Below are positions 1-8,899 of a DNA stretch of 64,000 nucleotides, in pieces. This DNA comes from Desulfatibacillum aliphaticivorans DSM 15576 (GTDB lineage: Bacteria; Desulfobacterota; Desulfobacteria; Desulfobacterales; Desulfatibacillaceae): positions 1-64,000 of the forward strand of contig NZ_AUCT01000029.1 of NCBI RefSeq assembly GCF_000429905.1. Direction: 5' to 3'. The translations under genes and the position numbers were made by a program. The notes under the pieces are model-generated. The model saw only the letters and a list, made by a program, of their open reading frames with translations, made no database searches and was not told the origin of the DNA. Position 1 is the stretch's first letter. Each line of letters opens with the position of its first letter.

Positions 1-366
1 GAATTCAAAAAAAACTACTCCTATAAAAAAAGGACAGGGAGCGGTTTTGCCTCTTGACACGTATTACCCATAACAGGTTGGGGTAGAGCGCTGAAACAGC
101 TCTTTGAAGTAAAGAAAGTGCATCCCGCCTAAATCGATTTTAACGTTTGCGTCGCCGCCGCGAAACCCAACAACACAGCACGGCTGCTACGGCCGCCATC
201 CTCCGTCATCCTCGTGGAGGGAGGCTGGATATGGATACAAAGTCATGAAAATGAATGAGCAAATGACTCGAATGGCCGCAATTTGGAATCAGTCGCCGCC
301 TTCCCATCATTTCCCTTAGCCCCCAGTTTAGTCTTTTCCAAGCCGAGGTCTGAAACAAACTTATCA
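1..366. other. Intergenic region without a recognisable gene
   Basis: No reading frame of convincing composition and no tRNA or known RNA fold could be recognised. A GC-rich patch around 180-235 can form an imperfect hairpin (ATCCTCC with GGAGGGA), but it has neither the arms of tRNA-Sec nor a poly-T tail. The upstream gene lies outside the window. Confidence 0.5.
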
Positions 367-395
367 TTGACGCGTTGACCCATAAATTATATAGA
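367..395 (+). promoter_or_regulatory. Sigma-70-type promoter for the small ORF-selB operon
   Basis: The -35 TTGACG (367-372) and -10 TATAGA (390-395) are separated by 17 bp. The predicted start near 402 gives a leader of about 35 nt before the GTG start at 437. A second TTGACC lies 8 bp downstream of the first, so the exact -35 is uncertain. The call is from pattern only. Confidence 0.55.
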
Positions 396-436
396 TTTTA
401 TCTTGTACGGAATTCTACCAGGGCAGGAGTTAAAGC

Positions 437-616
437 GTGGTTTTAGCAATCCGAATAGTACTTACGATCATATTTTCCGTCGTCCTCATGCGCCTTTTTC
501 GCCCGGAGGTTCATCTTGCGTGGGGAATTGTTCTGGGATGCTTTTTGTTGGGAATCGTATACATCCGGGAGCATTTCAGAAAAAAACAATCAAACGATAA
601 ATCCGACGCATTATGA
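437..616 (+). CDS. Small hydrophobic membrane protein, translationally coupled to selB
   Basis: This 59-residue frame starts at GTG 437, with an AGGAG ribosome site 7 nt upstream, and ends in TGA that overlaps the selB start codon in ATGA (613-616). The product has two hydrophobic stretches, about residues 1-20 and 27-44, separated by a short basic RLFRP segment, and a basic C-terminus (HFRKKQ). It is therefore likely a two-pass inner-membrane protein. I do not recognise a family and assign no function. Coupling to selB suggests co-expression, but a direct role in selenocysteine decoding would be speculation. An ATG-started frame at 403-600 overlaps it in another frame and is judged spurious, since it lacks such start signals and membrane character. 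Confidence 0.6.
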   Translation: MVLAIRIVLTIIFSVVLMRLFRPEVHLAWGIVLGCFLLGIVYIREHFRKKQSNDKSDAL

Positions 617-2517
617 AGCAAATCGTTTTAGGCACCGCCGGCCATATTGACCACGGCAAGACAAGCCTGATTAAGGCCCTTACGGGCATTGACACGGACC
701 GCCTCCAGGAGGAGAAGGCCCGGGGAATCACCATAGAGCTGGGCTTTGCGTCCATTGACCTTCCCAGCGGGCAGCGGGTGGGCATTGTGGACGTGCCCGG
801 CCATGAAAAATTCGTAAAAAACATGGTGGCCGGGGCCACGGGAATCGACGTGGTGGCCATGGTCATCGCCGCGGACGAAGGCGTCATGCCCCAGACCCGG
901 GAGCATCTGGACATCTGCTCGCTGCTGGCCATCGAACACGGCATGGTGGTTCTGACCAAATCGGACATGGTGGACGAAGAATGGCTGGAGATGGTGACCG
1001 AAGACGTCATGGAATATCTCCAGGGCACCTTTCTGGAAGACGCCCCCATTGTCCATGTTTCGTCCGTCACCGGCCAGGGCATGGAGGAGTTCAAGTCCAT
1101 CCTGGACTCCATTTGCAAAAAAATCCCAGATCTTCCGCCTTCCGGGCTGTTTCGCCTGCCCGTGGACCGGGTGTTCACCATGCACGGATTCGGCACGGTC
1201 ATCACCGGCACCCTGACGTCCGGAAAGATTCAGGTGGGCGATCCCGTGGAGATCTATCCTTCGGGCGTCATGTCCAAGGTCCGGGGCATTCAGGTGCATA
1301 ACGACGCCATGAACGAAGCCCAGTCCGGCATGCGCACGGCGATCAATTTCCAGGGTTTGGAAAAGGAATCGGTCAACCGGGGCGACGTCCTGGCCTCGCC
1401 GGGGGCTTTATTCCCCAGCTATATGGTGGACATTCATTTGGAGGCCTTAAAGAGCCTGACCAAGCCCATCAAAACCCGCCAAAAGGTGCGTTTTCACACC
1501 GGTTCCAGCGAAATCATGGGCCACGTGATCCTGTTGAACAAAAACGAACTGCTCCCCGGAGAAAGCGCTTTGGCCCAAATGCGGCTGGACGCTCCCGTGA
1601 CCGTGGTCAAGGACGACCATTTTGTCATCCGCAGCTATTCCCCGGTGGATACTATCGGCGGCGGCCGCATTTTAAACCCGGTCCCTACCAAGCACAAAGC
1701 CAACAGGCCCGAAGTGATCGAGCACCTGGAAATGCTTTTGGACGCCGATCCCATGGAAATGGTCAGCCAGCTTGTTTCGGGGGCCAGTTACGCTGGCGCG
1801 TCTTTCGCCCAGTTGCTGGTCATGACCAATCTTCCGGCCAAGAAGCTGCAGGAAATGACAAACAAACTCCTGTCCCAGAAAACCCTGGTGACTGTGGACA
1901 AGGAAAGCAAGACCTACCTGCATAAAAAAATCATGGACTCCCTGGAAAAGCGGGCCGTCTCGTATATGGAGGATTACCACAAGGCCAATCCCCTGAAAAA
2001 CGGCATGCCCAAGGAAGAGCTGAAAAGCAAGTTCCCGCCGATCCTGAGCGCTAAGACCTTTCATATGCTTTTGGAAATCATGACCTCCGCGGGCCTGGCG
2101 GTCCTGGAAGAGGACCTGATCCGGCTGGCGTCCCACACGGTTTCCCTGCAGCAGGACCAGGAGGAGGTCCGGGCCAAGATCGCCCAGGCTTACAAGGACG
2201 GCAAGCTCATGCCTCCGTATCTCAAGGAGATCGTCCAATCCATGTCCCTGGACCCGGCCAAAACCAAGGACTTGATTTCCCATATGGTGAGCGAACAAAC
2301 CATCGTAAAGGTCAAGGAAGACTTATATTTTGACGCCGGCGCCATCCAGGACCTGAAGGACAGGCTCACGGCCTTTTTAAAGGAAAACGGGGAGATTTCC
2401 ATGCCCCAGTTCAAGGAAATGACCGGAGCTTCCAGAAAATACGTCATCCCCCTTATGGAGCATTTCGACTCCATCAGGCTCACCTTGCGGGTGGGGGACA
2501 ACCGGAAGCTGCGATAA
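613..2517 (+). CDS. selB: Selenocysteine-specific translation elongation factor SelB
   Basis: SelB is a GTPase that brings selenocysteyl-tRNA(Sec) to the ribosome at UGA codons marked by a SECIS hairpin. The 634 residues match the family (E. coli 614). The G domain has GHIDHGKT at 10-17, DVPGH at 60-64 and TKSD at 115-118. EF-Tu-like beta domains follow (VDRVFTMHGFGTVITGT), and the C-terminal third carries winged-helix repeats that bind mRNA. The start at 613 overlaps the stop of the small membrane protein, indicating translational coupling. Its presence predicts selenoproteins in this genome; I found no clear in-frame-UGA gene within the window, and selA, selD and tRNA-Sec are not here. Identity is from direct motif recognition. 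Confidence 0.96.
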   Translation: MKQIVLGTAGHIDHGKTSLIKALTGIDTDRLQEEKARGITIELGFASIDLPSGQRVGIVDVPGHEKFVKNMVAGATGIDVVAMVIAADEGVMPQTREHLDICSLLAIEHGMVVLTKSDMVDEEWLEMVTEDVMEYLQGTFLEDAPIVHVSSVTGQGMEEFKSILDSICKKIPDLPPSGLFRLPVDRVFTMHGFGTVITGTLTSGKIQVGDPVEIYPSGVMSKVRGIQVHNDAMNEAQSGMRTAINFQGLEKESVNRGDVLASPGALFPSYMVDIHLEALKSLTKPIKTRQKVRFHTGSSEIMGHVILLNKNELLPGESALAQMRLDAPVTVVKDDHFVIRSYSPVDTIGGGRILNPVPTKHKANRPEVIEHLEMLLDADPMEMVSQLVSGASYAGASFAQLLVMTNLPAKKLQEMTNKLLSQKTLVTVDKESKTYLHKKIMDSLEKRAVSYMEDYHKANPLKNGMPKEELKSKFPPILSAKTFHMLLEIMTSAGLAVLEEDLIRLASHTVSLQQDQEEVRAKIAQAYKDGKLMPPYLKEIVQSMSLDPAKTKDLISHMVSEQTIVKVKEDLYFDAGAIQDLKDRLTAFLKENGEISMPQFKEMTGASRKYVIPLMEHFDSIRLTLRVGDNRKLR

Positions 2518-2562
2518 CACTCTTTTGAAGCGCCCTATTGGAAACCGGAAAGGAAAATTACC

Positions 2563-3687
2563 ATGGATAAAGATGCAGTTCTCGCTAAAATAAGCCAATG
2601 GGGATCCGCCCTCTGGATCTGGATGCAGGACAGGAAGCACATGGCCTATGTGTTTATAGGCATGGTGGTTTTTATGATCCTGCTGTCCATCATGGTTTTC
2701 TCCGGAGGCGTGGAATCCCCGCAATATCAGACCGCCTCCAACTCGCATGCCACAGTCAGCAGCCACACAACAACGCCTGCGAAAGCGGTCTCCCACGATA
2801 CGGCAGCCGCTGCCGCGCATGATACAGCAGCCGCCGCGGAATCCCACACTGCTCCGGCCGTTAAGGAAGAAACCACGCACAAGGCCGCGCCTGCAGCTTC
2901 TTCGCATGCCGCTCCGGTCGTACATTCCAACTTTCCCAAGGGCGTCTTTTTTGTAGAGCAGGCCATGAAGCCCATGCAATACGAACTGGACGGCCGGTTC
3001 TGGGGCTGGCGTCCCAATGACATCACCCGCCAGTTTACGGACAACGTCAACGAATTTCAGCTTGGAGTCCTGGAAGCCACCCGCCGCACCACGGAAAATC
3101 TGGCCAAGCGCCTTTCCCGCACCGGCGACACCGACTCTTTCGACCCCAATCTGGAACTGGCCATGAACCAGTTCATGATCGGCGCCAAAAGCCTTGTCTT
3201 TCCCTCTGCCGAAGGCGCCTACTCCACGGGCCTCAAGGAAATGGAAAAATACAAGGAGCGCCTGAAAAAGGGACAGGCCAGATTCTACGTCAGGTCCGAC
3301 AACCTGATTCCCCTGCTCAAGGATTACCGGGACCTTCTGGGAAGCTGCGACGAAAACCTGGTCAAGTCCCACGAAGACAACGGCGAAGAGGTCAGCACCT
3401 TCAGCGCAGACAACTACCTGTATTACTCCAAGGGCGTGGCCAGCGCCGTGCACACCATGCTGGAAGGCATCCTGGTGGACTTCCAGGAAACCCTGGAGCC
3501 CAGGCACGGTGAAGAGTTGATCGAGCACGCCATCCACTCCCTGCATATGGCCAAGGAAATGGATCCCTGGCTGGTCACCGAAGGCGCCAGCGACGGATTC
3601 ATCGCCAATCACCGCGCCAACATGGCCGCGCCCATCAGCCACGCCCGGTTCTATTTGGACAAGTTGATCGAAACCTTGTCCACCTAA
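2563..3687 (+). CDS. DUF2333 family membrane-anchored protein
   Basis: The 374-residue protein has one N-terminal membrane helix at about 28-47. A low-complexity linker rich in Ala, Thr, Ser and His follows (about 52-122), and then a periplasmic helical domain. The domain carries signatures I associate with DUF2333: GWRPND, DNVNEFQLGVLEATRRT, SRTGDTDSFD and DNLIPLLKDYRDLLGSCDENL-like text. No biochemical function is known to me for the family. It lies 45 bp after selB with an AAAGGAAA ribosome site, so it may be cotranscribed, and it ends before a strong terminator at 3715. The compositionally biased linker probably spans the periplasm or cell wall and varies between relatives. Confidence 0.75.
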   Translation: MDKDAVLAKISQWGSALWIWMQDRKHMAYVFIGMVVFMILLSIMVFSGGVESPQYQTASNSHATVSSHTTTPAKAVSHDTAAAAAHDTAAAAESHTAPAVKEETTHKAAPAASSHAAPVVHSNFPKGVFFVEQAMKPMQYELDGRFWGWRPNDITRQFTDNVNEFQLGVLEATRRTTENLAKRLSRTGDTDSFDPNLELAMNQFMIGAKSLVFPSAEGAYSTGLKEMEKYKERLKKGQARFYVRSDNLIPLLKDYRDLLGSCDENLVKSHEDNGEEVSTFSADNYLYYSKGVASAVHTMLEGILVDFQETLEPRHGEELIEHAIHSLHMAKEMDPWLVTEGASDGFIANHRANMAAPISHARFYLDKLIETLST

Positions 3688-3714
3688 ACAACTCAGACAC
3701 ATCGCTAAAAACAG

Positions 3715-3760
3715 AATCCCCGCATGGGCCTGAAAGCCTGTGCGGGGATTTTTTTATTTT
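3715..3760. terminator. Rho-independent terminator after the DUF2333 gene
   Basis: AATCCCCGCA (3715-3724) pairs with TGCGGGGATT (3741-3750), with an inner GGC/GCC pair, followed by a run of T to 3760. The opposite side is also moderately T-rich, so it may serve the converging lipoprotein gene as well. Confidence 0.85.
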
Positions 3761-3815
3761 TCAGGGACGAATGCCAGGCAATCCCTACCGTTTCATCCTT
3801 GAAGCGGTTTTGGTT

Positions 3816-4250
3816 CTATTCATTAGGCGCCTGGCGGAATTGCATGGTTGTTTGGTTGTCGGTCAAGGTCAGATATAACACGCCGCCCTCGACTTTAAAC
3901 GCGGCGACTTGCTGCAAATTATCCGCAAAAATGATGTCCTGCGAATCCCTGCAGAACATTTTGGTGGACATCATGGGGCCGAAAGAGAGTTTGCCCTGGC
4001 TGATTTTATAAGTCCCGCCGCCTCTGTTGCAGTCAAACTTCACCTGCGCACGGCCGTCAGCCAAAAAGATCGTGTAGCGCTCAGGGGCAATAACCGTGAC
4101 ATCGTGCTGCGGCCCCTTGGTGACGGTCCATTGCCAGGTTTTATTCAAAACAGCCCCAGGATCCGTGCTGGATAATTGGGCGTTTCCGCCGCCGGTTGCG
4201 CAGCCCAAAGTGATGAGACAAAGCATCAATACCGTGAAAGTTCTACCCAT
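3816..4250 (-). CDS. META domain (HslJ-like) lipoprotein
   Basis: The 144-residue precursor has a signal peptide ending in the lipobox LITLGC, with the lipidated cysteine at residue 17. The mature part shows the META/HslJ pattern: W near the start, YTIFLADGRAQVKFDCN, GTYKISQGKLSFGPMMSTKMFC, and a final beta strand LYLTLTDNQTTMQF. HslJ-type proteins are small envelope proteins linked to heat, novobiocin or motility phenotypes in other bacteria; the molecular role is unclear. GAGAAGGA precedes the start. It is transcribed toward the DUF2333 terminator and appears monocistronic. Confidence 0.82.
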   Translation of the reverse strand: MGRTFTVLMLCLITLGCATGGGNAQLSSTDPGAVLNKTWQWTVTKGPQHDVTVIAPERYTIFLADGRAQVKFDCNRGGGTYKISQGKLSFGPMMSTKMFCRDSQDIIFADNLQQVAAFKVEGGVLYLTLTDNQTTMQFRQAPNE

Positions 4251-4444
4251 GTTCCTTCTCCCGCTTCATAAAAGGATTAAACAATGAAGAAAGCCTCGCC
4301 CGTTACGCTGAAATCACGCGCATAGACATTTCTCTTTCAGTTTGTGAGATTGAATCAGTATACTCGCAAAGATTGGGCGCGGCAACAATTGCGCCCAAGT
4401 TGGATTCCAAACGCCGTCCTTTACGAAGCCAGACGCCGTTACGC

Positions 4445-5578
4445 CTATTCCAGGCGATTGGCCAGCAACTGGCAGACGCCGTCGGAAAAAAGCATGCCCT
4501 TTTTGGTCAGGGCGAAGGATTGGGAGGATTCCCTGGCAAGGCCCTCATCCTGCAGACGCTTCCAGTCCGGTCCGAAAATGTCCAAAAACTCCCGGTCGAA
4601 CCGCTGGAAAAAAGCCCCGGCGTCAATCCCTTTTGCCTGGCGCAACCCGGTGTAGAGCCACTCAAGCATGTGCTGCTCTTCCGTGAGTATTTCCGACTCT
4701 TCCATGGGCATTCGTCCTGCATTCACCATGGCAAGATAAATTTCCAGGTCGGAAACGTTCCATTGCCTGCCGATTTCCAAAAAGGAATGGGCGGCCGGTC
4801 CAAGGCCGAGATAGGGGGCGTGGTTCCAGTAGTGAAGGTTGTGGCGGCAGGCTTTTTCCCGTCCGCGGGAAAAGTTGGATATCTCGTAATGGAGAAATCC
4901 TTTACTTTCCAGAAAGTCCGAGGTGTGGAGAAAAAGCTCCCCCACCCTGCCCTCGTCCATGGGGGAGAACTCCCCCCGCTCCAACGCGCGCCCCAGGGGC
5001 GTGGATTCTTCTATGGTTAGGATGTAACAGGACAAATGGTCCGGGCCGTAAGCCAGCACGTCTTCCAGGTCCTTGGTCCAGGATTCTCTTGTCTGGCCCG
5101 GAACGCCGTAAATCAGGTCGCACCCCACGGAATCAAACCCAGCCTCCATGGCCCAGTCCAAAGCCAACCTGGCTTCGAAAGCGCTATGAATCCGGCCCAG
5201 GAATTGCAGCGTTTGGTCGTCCAACGATTGAACGCCCAGGCTGATCCGGTTGACGCCCGCTTGTTGAAAAGCCTCCAGATCGTTTTGAGAGACCGTGCCG
5301 GGATTGGCTTCCAGCGTGACTTCCGCGTCCGGGGCGATTCCGAAAATCAGACTGGCCCTTTCCAGGATTTCAGCCACGCGGCCGGGGGGCAGAACCGAAG
5401 GGGTGCCGCCCCCGAAAAATACGGTGTCAAAGGGGCCTGCATCCCAATCCCTGATTTGCATTTCCCGTTTCAAAGCCTGGATGTAAGCCGGGATTGCGGA
5501 GTCATCCGTCACCGAATAAAAATCGCAATACCGGCATTTTTTTCTGCAAAAGGGAACGTGGATGTACAAGCCGCCCAT
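4445..5578 (-). CDS. hemW: Radical SAM heme chaperone HemW
   Basis: HemW inserts heme into target proteins and was long annotated as an oxygen-independent coproporphyrinogen III oxidase. The 377 residues are typical. The radical-SAM cluster motif is C11-x3-C15-x2-C18 followed by D-F, lacking the extra cysteine of true HemN (CxC). GGGTPS at 56-61 binds SAM, and the later NRISLGVQS, YEISNFS and HNLHYW motifs are family hallmarks. A radical-SAM gene starts upstream on the same strand (5612-6793) with a 33-bp gap, so the two probably form an operon. HemW rather than HemN is inferred from the cysteine spacing and N-terminal length. Confidence 0.9.
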   Translation of the reverse strand: MGGLYIHVPFCRKKCRYCDFYSVTDDSAIPAYIQALKREMQIRDWDAGPFDTVFFGGGTPSVLPPGRVAEILERASLIFGIAPDAEVTLEANPGTVSQNDLEAFQQAGVNRISLGVQSLDDQTLQFLGRIHSAFEARLALDWAMEAGFDSVGCDLIYGVPGQTRESWTKDLEDVLAYGPDHLSCYILTIEESTPLGRALERGEFSPMDEGRVGELFLHTSDFLESKGFLHYEISNFSRGREKACRHNLHYWNHAPYLGLGPAAHSFLEIGRQWNVSDLEIYLAMVNAGRMPMEESEILTEEQHMLEWLYTGLRQAKGIDAGAFFQRFDREFLDIFGPDWKRLQDEGLARESSQSFALTKKGMLFSDGVCQLLANRLE

Positions 5579-5611
5579 GGCGCCTCCCGGTTTTTCCGGC
5601 CTGGCAGGCCC

Positions 5612-6793
5612 TTACACGAACCGCTGCATGAGTTCGTAAATGATGGAATCCACATTTTCCGGATTGGCGCCAAGGCGGTTGACCACGCCCTGGGCCTGAC
5701 TAAGCTGCCCCGGGTCTTTCATATCTTCCAGCCCCCGGAAGATGCCCGCGCGCCGGCCCACCTGATATAGAACCTGTTGGTCCGGAGGCAGGGCCAGAAA
5801 ATCCTTAACCTGGGCGGTCATTTTCTCCTTGTCCTGGGGATACCTGCCTTCCAGGGTTTCAAACAGGTTCAAAATGTGGTCGCTCTTTAAGTAGCTTGTA
5901 ACGCCGTCCAGGGTTTCCAGGAACAAAAGCAGCTCCTTGGCGGTTTCCACCCCAGTGAGAAGGTCGAAGGCGCCTTCCTGGTGCTCCTGATAAATGGGCG
6001 CGTTGGGCGGCAGGGCCAGACTGCGAACGCGAATGAAATCCGCATTAATCTGGTTGAGGGCGTCCGCGGTTTCCAAAGCATGGTCTTCGCTCAAATCCCG
6101 GCCGCCCAATCCGGGCATGACGTATTCGGACAATTCCATGCCCGCATCTTTCACCAGCCTCCCGGCTTTAATATGGGTCGCTTTGTCCACGCCCTTTTTC
6201 ACCCGTTTCAATACCTTGTCCGATCCGGACTCCATGCCGATATGGATGCGGTTGAGCCCCGCCTCGGCCATGGCGGTCAGGTCTTCCAGGCTGATTCGGG
6301 CGATGGTGTGGGACCGGGCGTAAGAGGTGATGCGTTTGGTCCACGGGAACCTCCTGCGCAAATGCTGCAGGATTTCAATCAAGTCCTTGGGCTTGATAAT
6401 CAGGCTGTTGGCGTCCTGGAGGAAAATGGACTCCATGCCGTAGTTGATCCAGTTGACGGCGGCCTGATAAGCTACGGGATCCTGGGGGTTGACCGTACGC
6501 ACAGCCTCCTGAAGCTCCTGGTGCGTGATGCGGTCCTGCTTTTCCAGTATGGGCAGGATTCTTTCAAGATACCTGTGGACGGCCTCGATGTCTTCAATAA
6601 CATGGTCCTTGGACCGCAGGGAAAACTGGGAGCCTTTATAAACCGGGCAAAAAGTGCACCGGTTCCACGGACAGTTCCGGGACACGCGAATAAGCAGGCT
6701 GCGCGCCTCGCTGGGCGGCCGTATGGGGCCCTGTTCAAACCCGTTATAGGTTTCCGCTTTACTTTTTCTCGCCTCTTTTTGACTCTGAGCCAT
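5612..6793 (-). CDS. Radical SAM protein with CX4CX2C cluster motif
   Basis: The 393-residue protein has cysteines at 41, 46 and 49 (NCPWNRCTFC). This gives CX4CX2C spacing rather than the usual CX3CX2C. A radical-SAM barrel follows, with RITSYARS, GLNRIHIGMESGSDKVLKRV and MPGLGG. The motif RVSRNCPWNRCTFCPVYKG and the Elp3/MiaB-like core suggest a radical-SAM enzyme of unknown substrate. No B12 domain, TRAM domain or extra ferredoxin motif is visible. It precedes hemW by 33 bp on the same strand and is probably cotranscribed. The C-terminal part is helical with a short region rich in GQLSQAQGVVNRLG. I assign no specific reaction. Confidence 0.8.
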   Translation of the reverse strand: MAQSQKEARKSKAETYNGFEQGPIRPPSEARSLLIRVSRNCPWNRCTFCPVYKGSQFSLRSKDHVIEDIEAVHRYLERILPILEKQDRITHQELQEAVRTVNPQDPVAYQAAVNWINYGMESIFLQDANSLIIKPKDLIEILQHLRRRFPWTKRITSYARSHTIARISLEDLTAMAEAGLNRIHIGMESGSDKVLKRVKKGVDKATHIKAGRLVKDAGMELSEYVMPGLGGRDLSEDHALETADALNQINADFIRVRSLALPPNAPIYQEHQEGAFDLLTGVETAKELLLFLETLDGVTSYLKSDHILNLFETLEGRYPQDKEKMTAQVKDFLALPPDQQVLYQVGRRAGIFRGLEDMKDPGQLSQAQGVVNRLGANPENVDSIIYELMQRFV

Positions 6794-6965
6794 ACGTCAG
6801 CCTCCCCTTGTCTTCAATATTCACGTTGCCCGCTCTTTGCCTTCAGATTACCACGGGCGGCGGCGAGCCGCAAGGCATGCCTTTCAACGCCGAATTGTTA
6901 AAAAATTGTAAGTTGGACTGCAATACCTGCTTTGCATTTTTGCTGGCATGTGATATAGCCGATCC

Positions 6966-7616
6966 ATGCTTACAATAAGACTTTCCCTCAGCTTGGCAAC
7001 AAAGGCTTTTGTCCTGGCTGGAATCCTGACATCTCTCATGATTCCTTGCGCTCCTGCGTCTTATGCATGGGAGCAATCCCTGGATGCGGAAACGCCCTTG
7101 CAGTACACTATCCACATAACGGAAAAGGGCGACACCCTTTGCGACATGGCGGCCAGCCTGGATGTGTACGGCTCTTGCCTTAAGTGGCCCCAGCTGTATT
7201 ACTATAATATTGAGGAAATTCGGGACGCCATCCCCCATGATATGGATCTGCCCTTCACTCCGCTGCCTCCGGGTCTGAGCATCGCCATTGTGCACCCCAG
7301 CAACGTGAAGGAGCGCGCCAGGAAGATCAACCGCGAATTCCGGAACTTTTGGACCATCAACGTCATGTCCCGGGATCAGTCCAGGGATCTGTCGGAACTG
7401 GCCTTGGCCCTCATGGATCAGGGCTACTACTGCTACATCACCAAATTCGTAACGGAGGATACGGTTTGGAAAAGGCTTAGGGTCGGATTTTTTCCCAGTT
7501 TGGAAATCACCCGGGAAATACAGCAGGAATTGGGGGAAAAAATGGGCCTGAACGATGCATGGATTGTCAAAGCTTCTTCCGAAGAGGTGCTGGAATTCGT
7601 GGGTTTTTTGGAGTAG
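6966..7616 (+). CDS. Secreted LysM- and SPOR-domain protein
   Basis: The 216 residues begin with a signal peptide (about 1-34, cut after ASYA). A divergent LysM motif follows at about 47-105 (YTIHITEKGDTLCDMAAS ... WPQLYYYN), then a SPOR-like domain at about 135-205 (WTINVMSRD, ALMDQGYYCYI, VWKRLRVGFF, AWIVK). LysM binds peptidoglycan glycan strands and SPOR binds denuded glycan at division or remodelling sites, so a periplasmic murein-associated role is likely. The domains were recognised by eye and the LysM part is less certain than SPOR. It is monocistronic, ends in TAG, and sits between the minus-strand radical-SAM pair and the sulfotransferase operon. Confidence 0.72.
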   Translation: MLTIRLSLSLATKAFVLAGILTSLMIPCAPASYAWEQSLDAETPLQYTIHITEKGDTLCDMAASLDVYGSCLKWPQLYYYNIEEIRDAIPHDMDLPFTPLPPGLSIAIVHPSNVKERARKINREFRNFWTINVMSRDQSRDLSELALALMDQGYYCYITKFVTEDTVWKRLRVGFFPSLEITREIQQELGEKMGLNDAWIVKASSEEVLEFVGFLE

Positions 7617-7782
7617 CTTTTTCTGACCTTTCCGCCCGGCGGCCTTCCAGCCCCTTTTTCACGCTGTGAAATACCTCACTCCATAGATGTCACTTCATGT
7701 TTTCCCTTGCGCTATCAAACCATTTTTTCTATAAAGAACTTTTAATTCTTATACTTATACTTTTTTATGGAGGTAATGCACA

Positions 7783-8895
7783 TTGGGCGATAATCAAATT
7801 AACTTCCAAACCATCCCCATGCACGGAAACCGCCGCAGCGTGGGTTGCGATGAAACCCGCGAAAAAATTTTGAATAACATGGTTATCGTGGGCGGCCCGT
7901 ACCGGGGCGGAACAACCATTCTGACGGATTTCATCAACTCCCATGAAGAAATTTGCGTTGCCAGCGACTTTCTGGAAAGGGAGCACACCTCCATCTTTTA
8001 TTTCGCCGGCCAAACCGGCTTATGCGCCTATGTGAAAAACCCGGAACTGTCCCAATACACGGCCCGGGGCATCATCGCCAACGGCGTGTTCGATGGCGAG
8101 CATATTGTGGGCCTGACCAAAATCCTGGGCAACGGGTTTAAAAACGAGCGCTTCACCTACCGGGGCGACAAGCGTTTTGTCATCAACGACCTGGGCCGTT
8201 ACACCCTGCCCATCGAACAGTTTCACCAACGCCACAGGCTGGCCATGAAACACCCCGAGGTGGCTTATTGCTTTCCCAGGCTGGCCGGCGTTCTGAACAA
8301 GGCCAAAATACTGCTCACCTATCGGCCCATGCAGTATGTGGTTCGCTCCTGGGTGCGCGCCACCACGTCCAAACCCGGAACCTGGGCGGACCTGTTTGAC
8401 GTCTGGCTGGACGACGAGGGCAAGAAAGCCCTGCCCGTCCACGTCCCCCACGATCTTAAGGACGCCTGGCAGGATTACAACGTCTTCCAGAGAATCGTCT
8501 GCTTCAATAATGAGTTGTACAAAGCCTTCCTGAATGGCGTTCGCACCCTGGACCGGGACCGCTTCCTGCTTTTGCACCACCAAAACCTGGTGGAGCACCC
8601 GGACCTGCACCGCAAAGCCATCTGCAGCTTTATCGGCATTTCGGACCGGTCCCGGAGCATGTTTGAGTTCCAGAAGAAATTCCTGCGCAACCGGAACAAG
8701 GAAATCTCGTTTACGGACGAACAAAACGCCCAGGCCAAGGAAGTGCTGGGCATGAGCCTTAAGGAAACCCAGGAAGCCTTTGAAGAGGAATTCGTCAAGG
8801 AACTCACGATTGTGCCGCGCAAACTGGCCACCACGACGCCTAAAGAGCCTCCCAAGGCCATGGTGACGCCCATGTTTTTCCAGCAAAGCGCATAA
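7783..8895 (+). CDS. Sulfotransferase family protein (first of two)
   Basis: The 370-residue protein starts at TTG 7783, chosen because GGAGGT lies 8 nt upstream. Residues 37-45 (GGPYRGGTT) form the PAPS 5'-phosphosulfate loop of the sulfotransferase fold. R181 and S189 in LLTYRPMQYVVRSW match the 3'-phosphate-binding motif. Late FLLLHHQNLVEHPDLHRKAICSF-type text fits the usual R/K-x2-F-G/S-x3-K-like helix region. The expected reaction is sulfonate transfer from PAPS to a carbohydrate or lipid hydroxyl; the acceptor is unknown. It is the first gene of a tight three-gene operon (gaps 4 and 24 bp). The upstream DNA is strikingly AT-rich. Confidence 0.75.
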   Translation: MGDNQINFQTIPMHGNRRSVGCDETREKILNNMVIVGGPYRGGTTILTDFINSHEEICVASDFLEREHTSIFYFAGQTGLCAYVKNPELSQYTARGIIANGVFDGEHIVGLTKILGNGFKNERFTYRGDKRFVINDLGRYTLPIEQFHQRHRLAMKHPEVAYCFPRLAGVLNKAKILLTYRPMQYVVRSWVRATTSKPGTWADLFDVWLDDEGKKALPVHVPHDLKDAWQDYNVFQRIVCFNNELYKAFLNGVRTLDRDRFLLLHHQNLVEHPDLHRKAICSFIGISDRSRSMFEFQKKFLRNRNKEISFTDEQNAQAKEVLGMSLKETQEAFEEEFVKELTIVPRKLATTTPKEPPKAMVTPMFFQQSA

Positions 8896-8899
8896 ATTT

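Noticed and set aside
180..240. Possible tRNA-Sec or structured RNA upstream of selB
   Set aside because: The CTCC/GGAG hairpin does not extend to an acceptor stem, long variable arm or UCA anticodon arm.
403..600. 65-codon ATG frame upstream of selB
   Set aside because: It overlaps the better supported GTG frame 437-616, lacks a ribosome site and its product has no membrane or domain character.
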